A DNA stretch of 64,000 nt from Amorphophallus konjac. Taxonomy: Eukaryota; Streptophyta; Magnoliopsida; Alismatales; Araceae. The position numbers and the translations under genes are program-made. Location: the NCBI GenBank assembly GCA_022559845.1, contig JAHNEJ010002885.1, forward strand, positions 17,292 to 81,291, in the 5' to 3' direction. Every line of letters begins with the position of its first letter. Positions within the stretch are counted from its first letter, which is position 1. Positions 32,965 through 43,437 of the stretch are shown in pieces. The notes beneath the pieces are model-generated. The model made no database searches, was not told the origin of the DNA, and saw nothing but the letters and a program-made list of their open reading frames with translations.

Positions 32965-34458
32965 GTGCCGGCCATGACTTTTAGGCTCAAGATCCCTCGG
33001 GATCAGGGTTTGACTGTCCTTGCGAGCTTGACTGTCACGCCAGCTATTCGTCGTCAGGTGGTTGAGACTCAGCGTGCGGACCCCGAGCTACCTCGTATTC
33101 TGTCAATGGTCGAGGTAGAGTTTGCTGAGGATGGAGCTGTGCGGTTTCGAGGTAGGTTGTACGTCCCAACCGAGGAGAAGATGAGGCGCGCGGTGTTGTG
33201 AGAGACTCATGGGAGCCGGTATGCTGTGCACCCCGGATCAGCGAAGATGTATCAGAACCTGAAGAGACAGTTTTGGTGGCCTTGGATGAAGAGAGATGTT
33301 GCGGAGTTTGTGGCCAGGTGTTTGACCTGTCAGCAGGTGAAAGCTGAGCACCAGCGACCGGGTGGTAAACTTCAGCCCTTGGAGATTCCCGCGTGGAAGT
33401 GGGACCATGTGACCACTGATTTCGTGGTTGGGTTGCCGAGGACATCCAGTGGGCATGATAGTATCTAGTTACTGGTGGATAGACTGATGAAGACGACCCG
33501 GCTATTACCGATCAAGGTTAGTTGGAGTGTGCATAATTTAACCCGTCTATATATGGAGCGGATCGTCCCATTGCATGGAGTTCCCATCTCCATTGTGTCT
33601 GATCGTGATCCACGCTTCACTTCAAGAGTTTGGAGGAGCTTCCAGAAGGCTATGGGCACCGAGTTGGCTTTTAGCTCGGCATATCATCCGCAGTCGGATG
33701 GTCAATCGGAGAGGACCATCCAGACTTTAGAGGACATGTTGAGGTCTTGTTGCCTAGAGTGGTAAGGAAGTTGGATCCACCATTTACTATTAGTGGAGTT
33801 TACCTACAACAATGGCTATCATTTGAGAATTGGTATGGCTCCGTACGAGGCGTTGTACGGGCGACCTTGTCGGACTCTGCTTGATTGGTTTGAGGTAGGA
33901 GAGCGTGTCCCGACGGGACCGGATTTGGTACAGCAGTGTACTGAGGTGGTGCATCTGGTTCGACAGAAGATGTTGGCAGCACAGAGCCTACAGAAGAGCT
34001 ATGCCGATCGAAGGAGGCAACCCCTCAGCTTTGCTATCGGAGATCGGGTGTTCCTGAGGGTTTCTCCCATGAAGGGTGTGATGCGCTTCAGCAGGTGTGG
34101 GAAGCTAAGTCCCCGCTACATTGGTCATTTTCTTATTGTCGAGCGTATTGGTGAGGTTGCCTATCGATTGCAGTTACCCCCGGAGCTATCTGCCGTGCAT
34201 GATGTGTTCCATGTGTCTATGCTACGGAGGTATATGCCCGATGATTCCCACGTTCTAGAGAACACCATTTGGCCCTAGGTGACCCCAGACTAGTCCCTTC
34301 CAGAGGACCCTATCCGCATTGAGGATCGGCATGAGCAGCGCCTGCTGAGAAAGGTTATCCCTTTGGTTAAGGTAGTCTGGCAGCGTCACTCCGGTAGTGA
34401 GGCGTCGTGGGAGCGTGAGGATGAGATGCGGCAGCTGTATCCTTATTTGTTCGGGTGA
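32965..34458 (+). pseudogene. Gypsy A integrase with chromodomain-like tail
   Basis: The HHCC zinc region spans about 33200-33345 (SRYAVHPG ... CLTCQQ). The catalytic core has TDFVVGLP (first D), SDRDPRFTS (second D) and GQSERTIQTLEDML (E). The C-terminal part includes FLRVSPMKGVMRF, LSPRYIGHF and VFHVSMLRRY. The tail carries IPLVKVVWQRHS...ASWEREDEMRQLYPYLF, the chromodomain-type ending of plant chromoviruses, with a stop at 34456-34458. Stops at 33199, 33466, 33763 and 34276 break it. It would insert element DNA, with the chromodomain steering it to heterochromatin. Confidence 0.9.
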
Positions 34459-34510
34459 GTCTTCTCTCCTATCCCTGTGCCTCGTCCTTAATTTCAAAGA
34501 CTAAATTGTT

Positions 34511-34524
34511 TAAGGGGGGAGGGC
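34511..34524 (+). other. Gypsy A polypurine tract
   Basis: TAAGGGGGGAGGGC immediately before TGTAATG of the 3' LTR. Identical to the tract of LARD C. Confidence 0.88.
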
Positions 34525-36590
34525 TGTAATGTTCTGGGTTTTTCGATCATTTTTTGGATCTGGATCCGTGAGTTTCGGATCACTTTTGGGGGTCCCAGAG
34601 CTTGTTTTGTGGTTTATACGTGTTATTTCCTGACGGGCCTGCGGAACGCCATAGCGGGCGAACCGTTGCATTCTCCTCCTTCGGGACTGTACCAGTGTGT
34701 TGAGCATATTCTGAGGATCACAAAAATGATTTTTCTTAATTTTCATATTTTTGACATTTTTCGGATTTTCTATAGAAATCCCCTTTTTCTTTTTCTTTTT
34801 CCCCTTTTCTTCTTTCCTCTTCTTCTTATTTCTCCTTCCCGTGAACGAACGCACCCCCTCTCTCCCGTGTGAACATTCCGGCGCCCCTCCCTCCTCTGGC
34901 GACGGACGGCGGGCTTCGGCGGTGGCATGGTGACGACGGCGGCGGCGAGAGGAACGCGGCGGTGCCCTTTTCACGCTGTGGGAGAGGTGTTCTTTTGCGA
35001 CCAAGATTTGTGATCGGCGGTGATCTGGAGGATTTCGGCCTTCTTTGAGGTAGGGGGATGGATCCTTACCCTCTTTATTGCTTTCCCCGTGATTTGTAGG
35101 CCGAGGCGAGGCCGAGAGGGATGTTTTTGAGCCGGGAGGGTAAAATTCCATGATTTTGGGTTGAGCGCCAGATCTCCCATTTTACGGTGTTTTTGACCGA
35201 TCTAAGGGCGTAGATGCATGCTAGGTTGGTTGGGAAGGATTCCCCTTTGTTTCCCATCATCGAGTGATGATCGAGGCGTGGACCAAATTTTTGGGGTTTT
35301 CCGCCGGTTTCGCGCTCGGGAACGACCTAGCGGTTGTTCCAGAGACTGCTAGGCTCCCTTTCGCAGTCTCAGGGAGACCGCTAGGCAGTTTCGAATATCG
35401 GTAGGCCCATGCGGTCCTCCCGGGGACCGCTAGTGTCATGGTGGCGGTCACGCGATTAGATCGCTACCCTTGGGCTAGCGGTCGTCATGCGACCATTTTC
35501 GCCGTTTGACCGAGCACCCTCGGGGCGCGTGATTCCGACCGTTGGAGGTCACGTACATCCTGGCGGTCATGGTGAGGACCGTTTAGGGCTGCCTCGTGGT
35601 CAAAGGAGGACCGCTAGGTTGGGGCTGGCGGGCTGGCGATTAGACCGTCTGGCCCATCGTGACCCTCTCCTTGCAGTCCAGCAGAGGGACCGCTTGGCTT
35701 CTCCTCGCAGTCCAGGAGGACCGCTAGGCCCCTTGCGGTCCAAGAGAGGATCGTAAGCCTGAGAGGCAGTCCTTTGAGGACCGCCACTCGGTTTCCTTTC
35801 GAGCGATGATTTCCGTGAGTTGAGTCTTACCTCTAGGTGACATGTCCACTAGTCGTAGTCTTCCTACGGCACACGTGTGTTGACCCACCCGGGATTGTGG
35901 TGGAGCGGCTTACCCGAGAGAGACGGTTTTTAAGCTGGTTCCGTAGGTCCCCTTGCCTTTGCAGCTCGAGTCCGGTTGGGGGAAAAATCGGCTAGAGGAC
36001 CCGACCTAGAGCAGTTGTCTGTGTGTGCACGCGTAGTTGGGGGCAGAGGACCCGCGCTGACGAGCGCGACCCGAGCTAATCCTTGTTCTGTAGTTCCCCT
36101 GGTTACTGTTGTGTGTCTCAGTCTCCGCCTGGGGCGTTGTAGGGAGACACTTGAGGCGCGGTGTAAGACGTTAGGGGACGCATCTGGCTGTTCTTCTAGT
36201 GGGTGGTGCTCCTGTCTCCGGGCAAGTACGAACTCATTTTTCTGCGGGTTTGAGGTCGGCTTGACTTGGTACGGTTAGTTGTAGGGAGCTTTTCCGTTTA
36301 TTTATTATTGCTTGCTGCTTCTACCGTACTCCTGCTAGATAGTGTTACTTTCCGCAGTTGTTTGCGCCGGTTGTCTAGTTTTCCTCGTTGTGTAGTGGGG
36401 GTCCGAGGGATCCCTAATGGGCCAATGAAATGAGGCTCACCCTGCTTTTCAGGTGAGGCGGGGTCGTCGAGAGGCGCGGTGGAGTTTCAGTGTGGTTCCT
36501 CTAGCCAGGGTTAGTCGCCAGTTTGCTAGTGCCGGGGTATGCCCCGTGTACTTGTACTTTTCTTTCTGTTGACTGTACTTATTTTGGACA
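34525..36590 (+). repeat. Gypsy A 3' LTR, first part
   Basis: From TGTAATGTTCTGGG. Contains a T/C-rich tract near 34785-34870, the conserved block with GTAGATGCATGCTAGG near 35210, and the palindrome array at 35328-35790. It runs to TTATTTTGGACAT at 36590, where homology with 39521-40155 and 9900-9908 is broken. Confidence 0.88.
35328..35790. repeat. tandem palindrome array in Gypsy A 3' LTR
   Basis: About eleven units, including GCGGTCC/GGACCGC near 35410 and CTGGCGGTCATGGTGAGGACC near 35560. It parallels 8676-9108 and includes the part lost from view left of the CACTA insertion. Confidence 0.8.
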
Positions 36591-36617
36591 TAAAAATATC
36601 TCAATCCGTGGTGTAAG
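36591..36617. other. rearranged junction before chimeric insertion
   Basis: AAAAATATCTCAATCC does not belong to the LTR; CGTGGTGTAAG does, but from a point about 430 bp earlier (near 36155). ATCTCAATCCGT is repeated at 36623-36634 inside the inserted element. It looks like a repair or template-switch scar. Confidence 0.6.
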
Positions 36618-37239
36618 TGTAACATCTCAATCCGTCCGAAATCTAAAAATAATTAAATAGTTTATATTTAGAGTCCATATAAATTTTATGTTATCTTAAT
36701 TAAAGTCCAATACCTTGAACGGTATAGTTTAACGAACTTTATTAAGTAAATTAAATAGATATCTCACTTTAATAATATATAACTTTTCATAGGAATATCA
36801 GAATGGGATAAATATTAGGCCCGTTGGAATGAGAATCTAAAAATCTACAAGTTTCATGTTGGACATATTTTTAAATTTTAACATTTGATTGGTCAAAATT
36901 AAGATAGAATGAATTAATTGTTTGAAACCCTGTTATTGTGAAATTTTCAAAGATTTTTGTACAAAACCCCTCCCCTCTCTTATCTCCCTCTTTCTTCACA
37001 CGTTAGAGGATTAAAAAAAAGAAAAATCAAAAACCCACAAAATATCTTCTTCCCCTCCCCCCCCACGTGTCTCACCCTCCCACTCAACCTTATCTCCTTA
37101 TCCTCACTCTCCCTTCTTATCTCTTCTCCTCCCCACCGGCCCACCCCCTATATATCCCCCCTCTCCTTCTTTCTCTCCCACGTCCCACACATCTTTCTCA
37201 CCCCCTCACCTCTCTTCATCCTCTCATCTCCCTCTCTCA

Positions 37240-37272
<33 letters not shown>

Positions 37273-39039
37273 TTTTATTTTCATTTATTCTTCTTTTCAT
37301 CTCTCTCTCCCTAATCTTCTCTATAATCTCTCTCTACTTTCTCTCTCTATTTTTTCTCTCTACTCTCTCTCTCATTTCTCTCTCTAATTTCTCTCTCTAC
37401 TTTTACTCTCTAATTTCTCTCTCTTTCTCTCTCTACTCTCTCTACTCTCTCTCTACTTTCTCTCTCTACTCTTTCATCTCTCTTCACACTCTCATTCTCT
37501 TATAAATAAACTGAGAAGAAAATACGGCGTCGGAATAAGATAATATTTGACAAAAGCTTGGACGGAGGATTGGAGTTTATTTGGACCATTTCACCCTTCT
37601 CTACGTAGGAATTCGTCCTCGCGGGTGAGACACTAAAGTTAATTTGGAGCAGAATCCACCCTAAATGTAGACACATGATAAACTAAGTGCATGTTATTTG
37701 ACATTCATATTTCTTAGATTTTATTTTATTTGAAATATAATTGTTCATGCTTAAGTCAGTGATTTATTGAACCCGATGATCTATGTTTAGAATCGGTTAT
37801 TTATTAATTACCATTCTGTAAAAATATTACTTTCTCTCTACTCTCTCTACTTTCTCTCTCTACTCTCTCTCTAATCTCTTCGAATTTTATATAATAGTAA
37901 TTTATTTAGTTAATAAATTCGACTCACTATCCTATGATTAAAATCTAATTCATGATATTAAAATATGATTTAGTTATTTTAGAAATTTCAATGACAAGTT
38001 TTAAGTATTGAGATGACTATGCAATAAGAATAAAAAAAATTTGATTAAGCATATGGACTGTGTCACTTTAAGGAGGTGTGGGACAACAAACCGTAGTTAG
38101 CTTCCGCTATGGGATTAGGCCCATTTCTGAGGACAAACAGACTTCTGAAAAATCTGGAACTCAGAGTAAGAAAATTATCTGGGGAATTATGGAGTATATA
38201 ACTCCCGATCCTCTGCAGTTGATCTAGGCCGATAGGCTCCAGCGTTTAGACAATTTATCTTTAAGTCAACGTATGATGCTTAGGTATATGTTTACTACTG
38301 CATATAGTGACGGGATGCCTGTCCAATATGTGCTTATCCAATATATGACAACTAACTAATACATTATGTAATTCTGTAAATAGGCATGGCTTAATATGAA
38401 GTTCAGATTTGATATATGCCTCTGATATGTTCTGAAAATAAGTTTATCTGTATAAAATCTGATTTAGCTAAGATATGTACCATGTCATTTATAAGTCAGA
38501 TAAGATTTATTATATGCAGTTTCTTATAAATATGAAAGATTATTCTGTTCTATTATATTTCATTCGCATTCATAGTATATGTACAACGCAATGAAATGTG
38601 ATTAGCTTTATATATATATCATGGATTTGCACATGTAGTATATGATAAGCATGTGATTGGTTTTAATGTCTACTGAGTCTTTGGACTCATTTTTGTTACC
38701 TAATTTTTTCAGGAAATTGACGAGCGTGCACTTTTACTCCGACGAGCAGTAAGTCGGAGGGTGATCCCGGGCGTAGTTTGGATTTACGCAATCTATAATA
38801 AGTAGATTTACTTTTCTTTTGAATAATGAATGTAAATATGACTTTTGAGTAGAGATATGTAGTACTCTGTATAAGATGTAAATTATGAGTGTTTATCTTA
38901 AGGAAATGGTATGGTTATGTTTTTGGAATATATGATGGTTTGGTTTTAGCGCCTTGCAAATATCTCTGCCCACAACACTCTGTCTATCTGTTGTGACGTC
39001 TTCGGACACGATACGGGATCGCGGGAAGGGGGCGCCACA
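36618..39039 (+). repeat. long LTR-like segment of the chimeric element
   Basis: TG...CA ends, 2422 bp. TATA-like TATATATCCCC near 37150 precedes a CTCTCT tract (37220-37490), as in the other LTRs. The rest is AT-rich and non-coding. A shorter CTCTCTAC tract recurs at 37833-37880. Family not recognised. Confidence 0.65.
37060..37503. repeat. CT-rich microsatellite tract
   Basis: Mostly CTCTCT and CTTTCTCTCTA repeats. The Ser/Leu-rich frame that opens across it is a composition artefact. Confidence 0.85.
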
Positions 39040-39044
39040 GAGAG

Positions 39045-39056
39045 TGGTATCAGAGC
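39045..39056 (+). other. primer binding site of chimeric element
   Basis: TGGTATCAGAGC, five bases after the GCGCCACA end of the long LTR-like segment. Confidence 0.82.
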
Positions 39057-39277
39057 TATACCCCAGCCAGAAGTGTGGGAACTAAGTGCCATGTAGGGAA
39101 AGTGCTACGCTATGGGAGCCACCTCTTACACCCCGCAATGGGACAAAGCGCTATATAGTTGGAGTCACCTCTTGAGCATATAGGGGCCAGCTCTAGAGTC
39201 CTACCTGTCTTGGGGTTTTGATTGCGTGCTATATGTGTCCAGCGACGATGACGTCGTCTATATAAGAGGGGTAGATT

Positions 39278-39520
39278 TGTAACACCCTCAAATATAGCTA
39301 AGTTGTACTCTATATCACCAAGGCGCCTTTTAAGTATCGGCTCAGTTCTTGGAAAGAACTCTGAAGTTAAACATGCTTAATGGAGAGTAGTACTGGGATG
39401 GGTGACCTCCCCAGAAGTCCCCCATTCTGGAGCCGATTCATTGTTGGAAAGGGACAAAATCGTAAGGCCGGTAGGCCAAAGTGGACAATACCTCGACGGT
39501 ATAGAGTACGAGGTGTGACA
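39278..39520 (+). repeat. Cassandra-like TRIM LTR (243 bp)
   Basis: TGTAACACCCTC...GAGGTGTGACA, preceded by the purine run AGAGGGGTAGA. Short length, TGTAACA start and an embedded 5S-like sequence are known hallmarks of Cassandra terminal-repeat retrotransposons in miniature. Confidence 0.82.
39337..39435 (+). other. 5S rRNA-derived sequence inside the Cassandra-like LTR
   Basis: GAAGTTAAACATGCTT (A-box region), GAGAGTAGTACTGGGATGGGTGACC (intermediate element and C-box region) and AGAAGTCC follow the plant 5S rRNA order. The first half is diverged, so this is not a functional rRNA gene. In Cassandra it may serve as an internal Pol III promoter. Confidence 0.82.
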
Positions 39521-40155
39521 GTAAGATGTCAGGGGACGCATCGACTATTCTTTTAGTGGGTGGTGCTCCTGTCTCCGAGGAGGTACGGACTCATTTTTCC
39601 GCCGGTTTGAGGTCGGTTGGCTTGGTACGGTTAGTTGTAGGGAGCTTTTCCGTTTATTTATTATTGCTTGCTGCTTCTACCGTACTCCTGCTAGATAGTG
39701 TTACTTTCTGCATTTGTTTGTGCCGGTTGTCTCGTTTTCCTCGTTGTGCGGTGGGGGTCCGAGGGATCCCTACTGGGCCAATGAAATGAGGCTCACCCCT
39801 ACTTTTCAGGTGAGGCGGGGTCGTCGAGAGGCACAGTGGAGTTTCAGTGTGGTTCCTCTAGCCAAGGTTAGTTGCCAGTTTACCAGAGCCGGGGTATGTC
39901 CCGTGTACTTGTACTTTTCTGTTGACTATACTTATTTTGGACATGAGATACACTGGACCTTGCAGCAGTTTGGTTATTTATTTTATTATGTGTATTTTAT
40001 TTTAGATTAATTGTGCTATCTCTGCAGTTATTTCAGCTTCTCTTGTATTCCCACACCATCCTTTTAACCCTTCCAAGTTTTCGGGCTCGTGGGTGGCGGG
40101 CCGAGATTCGAGACGCGTTGGTTCCTTTCCGGTACTCGGATCCCGGGTCGTTACA
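39521..40155 (+). repeat. Gypsy A 3' LTR, second part
   Basis: Starts GTAAGATGTCAGGGGACGC. Its first 425 bp duplicate 36165-36590. The remainder ends in GGTCGTTACA at 40155. AGTGT follows as the putative target duplication. Confidence 0.87.
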
Positions 40156-41047
40156 AGTGTTGTCCTGCCGATCTATCTTCTTTTTACTTCCGGGCTAGGA
40201 AGGACCGCGTCCTAGTCCAAGTCGCTTCCGCGGTGTCCAATATCAAGCGCTAGTCCGAGCGCTTTGTCTTTATTACAAAGGTCAGGGACTGTGAGCATCC
40301 GAGCGACTGGAGCTTCGTTCGGGTTTTCCATCCTCTTAGGGCGGACAGACAGCCTACCGCTAATGCGGGAAAGTTGAGGGCAATTACGTCCCTCTTTCGT
40401 CATCCGCCTCCAAATGCCGACGTCATGCTAACCCCGACGGTACTCCGGGAGCTAGGGTTAAACCCCCCATTACCCCAGGGTAATGCCTTCGTTGTTCCAC
40501 TTGCCGAGCCTTGTTATCTGCTTGCTTGAACTAACCCCTTTAGTGTTGTCTGATAGGGGCGTGGGGGTCGTTTGAATTGCGGCACGAGATAGTAGAGCTG
40601 CCGCGACTCACGCCTAACCCTATTGACCATATTAAGCCGGGCTCCGACCAGGTGACCGTCTCTGCTCCCCAGGAGGCCATCGCCTTACCGTTGGGGCGCT
40701 TGCCATATTCGCCCCATGCGGCTCTCCAGCAGAGGGTCCGACTGCGGCACCCGCAGTCAGTGGCGGGTCAAGTGCTTGGAGGGGCATATCCGAGGAAGTT
40801 GCGAGCGTCACCGAAGTAGAATCCACCATGCCTGATGGTGGGTGTATCCAGGTGAACCTGGATGAGCTAGCAGTGCTAGATAGCTAGCGTCACCAGAGGA
40901 AGAGGAGGAGGGCACCCTCTCCGGTCTAAAGTCGGGCTCCTCCCCCGCCTGAAGTTCCTCCCCTACTGTTGCCGACCCAGGAGCCTACGGCCGTCCTGCT
41001 TGTGCCCGTTCCTGTGAAGGAGGCGTCTAAGACTTCAGAGGCAAACT
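40156..41047 (+). pseudogene. Tat-element antisense ORF, left fragment
   Basis: Plus-strand coding remnant with stops and shifts. Readable parts include FRARKDRVLVQVA, SERFVFITKVRDCEHPSDW, LRAITSLFRHPPPNADVMLTP and LAEPCYLLA, then a Pro-rich segment up to KEASKTSEAN in shifted frames. The style (an aromatic-rich block, then HPS-DW, then a Pro/Glu-rich tail) recalls the plant 'putative gypsy-type transposon' ORF found antisense to pol in Tat-lineage elements. Function unknown. It is cut by Gypsy A on the left and by the truncated LTR of Gypsy D on the right, and probably continues, with a gap, at 60009. Confidence 0.55.
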
Positions 41048-42872
41048 AAGACTTCCCGCCAAAAGCGCGAGGAAAACCTGCGGACTGTTGCTCTGGCTCA
41101 CTTGAAAAGGAAGGGTGAGTCTCACAACAAAGACTCAGTAGGGTTCGCGTGGATCCCTACCTCGCAACTAAACATACAAAAGTAATTAATCATGTAATGG
41201 CATAAAGAAATGTCAGGAAATAAAGTTGCACAAGTATATGAATAAATTAAAGATAGCTAACTGAAATGCCATTAAATATTCACATGAATAATTAAACTCG
41301 AGATTCGAAATCTACCAATAGAATAATAATTCAACCATTCCAAGTGACAGGAGAGAGAGGACCACTAGAAAGAAGACCAGGCGCATCCACTGACGACTTA
41401 TACTGCGTCTCAAGTATCTACACAAGCCTGGATCGCGGCAAGCGAGACACGTAACAGTAACCGAGATCAAGTACTAGTCAGGGTCACACTCGTCAGTGTC
41501 AGTCTAAGCCCCTGACCACGTGTGCACACATAGGCTCAATGCCTTGAGCCAGGCCTCTAGCCAGTTTGCCCCCAGTAGGACGCTACTGCCAAGCAAGGGA
41601 AGAGAAAATAATTTTATTGGTATCTAAAAACATGCCATAGTTTATATGAATATTTAAACATGGCGACTATGCAGTATAGAATGCATAATTAAAAGAACAG
41701 GATAAAATTCATATGCTGCAGGAAGAAACGGTCTAATGTAGGACCGCGAGGGGTTGGTAAACGGTCATACGATTGACCGCCACCTGTCCTAAACAGTCAT
41801 CCTAATGACCGCCAGGGCATGTATATTGCATATATTTTAATCGGGAGAAAAACTGATCATAAGCGGTCGTACAATTGACCGCGAAAGGACCGAAAATGAT
41901 CGGGTCAAAGACCGCCAGGCGTCCACCGCCTTACTTGGTCAAAGGGTCTTAGCAGTTGTTTGCTGGGCCACTAATGACATAAAACGGTCGGTCTGAAGAC
42001 CGCCAATGATGGTAAACGATCAGGGGGCGACCGCTAACGTCCGCCGCCTCATACCGTGTTAATAGCGATCTCTGGAATGACCGCTAGTCGTCCAAAGCAC
42101 CAAAACCGCGGGAATTCCGTTTGGAACCCCTCCCAATTGACTCAAATCGATGGGAAAATATTGTTTAACCTGTTCCCTGCCTTCCCACATCCAATCCACA
42201 GCAATCATATGCCTGAAAACATAAAACAATGGCCATGGATGGATCGAAAACATAAAGTATAATATTCATGCTATTAAGACATAAACGATAATGTTCATGC
42301 TTGTAGGCGGGCTATTTACACACCAGGGGGTGGGGAAACAATCCAAACGAGGTAAAGAAGCCATCCCCCTACTTGTTTCAAGCCGAAAGCGCCGTTCCAC
42401 GCCAGTTCAACACGAGGGACGCCGCGCCTCACCACGCGGTTTCTCGCCTCCACACTCCACGACCCGCCTTCACGACGACGCCACCGCTCTTCCCACGTCC
42501 TGAGCTTGCCAATGCCACCTCCTGCATGTCCTACAGTGCCCCGGGGTGAGCACACCACCAAAGAGCAAGAGGAGAGAGGGGGGTCGCACGCGGGAGAGAA
42601 AGAGAGGGTGAGGGGAGAGAGAGAACCGTGGGTTCTCAAAAAAAACATTTAATACATTATTTTTTTTGTGAAAAATCTTAAATTACAAAAAGGCTTTAAA
42701 TTAAGCGATATTGCATATATGCCTTATCTGAGTTCTAAAAACTTATACAAATTGATTAAGTCCATTAAACTAGGCCCATTAAGCCCAATAAAATAGTCTA
42801 AATTCGCAATTCTTTCCACACTTCAATATCGATAAGGATCCGCTAAGAATCCATTAACTATCGGATCTTACA
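41048..42872 (-). repeat. Gypsy D 3' LTR (sense), truncated
   Basis: Matches 47973-48217 joined to 58317-60008, ending GGATCTTACA at 42872. The outer 325 bp (the 47648-47972 equivalent) are absent, and about 110 bp corresponding to 58626-58735 are missing near 41600. Confidence 0.88.
41727..42088. repeat. tandem palindrome array in Gypsy D 3' LTR
   Basis: About nine units such as GCGGTCGTACAATTGACCGC near 41870 and CGGTCATACGATTGACCG near 41765, spaced at 20-60 bp. In sense orientation the array lies downstream of the pyrimidine tract (42560-42630 complement). Confidence 0.82.
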
Positions 42873-42886
42873 GTCCCTCCCTCCTA
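42873..42886 (-). other. Gypsy D polypurine tract
   Basis: On the minus strand AGGAGGGAGGGACTG directly precedes the LTR start TGTAAGATCC. Upstream TTTCGAGGCCGAAATTT is the usual Del/Tekay context. Confidence 0.83.
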
Positions 42887-42949
42887 ATAGAAATTTCGGC
42901 CTCGAAATTTAAAAGGAAGCGCAAGGAGAGAACTGAAAGAAAATATACC

Positions 42950-43437
42950 TCATACAAATAAAAACGGAAACTCCTGACGCATTTCATCCTCACGTTCCCA
43001 AGTAGCTTCATTACCCGAATGACGCTGCCATACTACCTTGACCAGAGGATTACCTTATTCCTCAATCGTTGTTCACGATGATCATCAATCCGTATTGGAA
43101 ACTCTGGCGTGGATAAATCTGCTGTCACCTCAGGCCACAGTGAATCATCTAACACGTGAGATGTATCAGAAATATATTTTCTTAGCTGAGAAACATGAAA
43201 CACATCGTGGATCGCTTGCATCGTCGATGGCAATTGAAGTCGATAAGCCACTTGGCCCACACGTTCCAGAATAGGAAACAGACCAATATACCGAAGACTA
43301 AGCTTTCCACGCTTCCCAAACCTCATCACACCTTTCATCGGAGATATTTTCACAAAAACATAATCTCCAGGCTCAAACTGTAATGATCTTCTACGCCGAT
43401 CTGCATAACTTTTCTGTCGACTTTGAGCTGTCAACAT
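42950..43437 (-). pseudogene. Gypsy D integrase C-terminus and chromodomain-like tail
   Basis: On the minus strand from 43437: SYADRRRRSLQFEPGDYVFVKISPMKGVMRF, LSLRYIGLF, AYRLQLP and VFHVSQLRKYI, then the tail. A one-base loss near 43050 shifts the frame; in the next frame the tail reads LVKVVWQRHSGNEATWERED and ends FPFLFV with a stop near 42952. The chromodomain-type tail in this family binds modified histones and directs insertion. Only this shift breaks the tail. Confidence 0.85.

Larger units (their letters stand above)
36618..39520 (+). mobile_element. chimeric LTR element with a Cassandra-type 3' LTR
   Basis: Flanked by GTAAG at 36613-36617 and 39521-39525. The left part (36618-39039) starts TGTAACATCTC and ends GGCGCCACA, like a long LTR. 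After it come a TGGTATCAGAGC primer site, about 220 bp of non-coding interior, a short purine run and a 243-bp LTR with a 5S rRNA-like insert. The two LTR-like ends share little beyond TGTAACA. Either two elements recombined before insertion, or later exchange replaced one end. No protein is encoded. Confidence 0.7.
8676..40155 (+). mobile_element. Gypsy A: Tekay/Del-like chromovirus, interrupted and decayed
   Basis: A Ty3/Gypsy element in plus orientation. The order is 5' LTR (its start lies left of the CACTA insertion, outside the window), PBS, gag, protease, RT, RNase H, integrase, chromodomain-like tail, polypurine tract and 3' LTR. Three later insertions split it: CACTA in the 5' LTR, LARD B in gag, and the chimeric Cassandra-type element in the 3' LTR. 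After 40155 the host sequence is the Tat remnant; AGTGT at 40156-40160 is the expected right target duplication. Stops and frameshifts show it is dead. Confidence 0.9.

Noticed and set aside
36957..37505. 182-codon Ser/Leu/Phe-rich plus-strand frame
   Set aside because: A CTCTCT microsatellite in an LTR promoter region gives this composition automatically.
39337..39435. Functional 5S rRNA gene
   Set aside because: Only the promoter-like half is close to plant 5S and it lies inside a TG...CA LTR with purine tract and target duplication, as in Cassandra.
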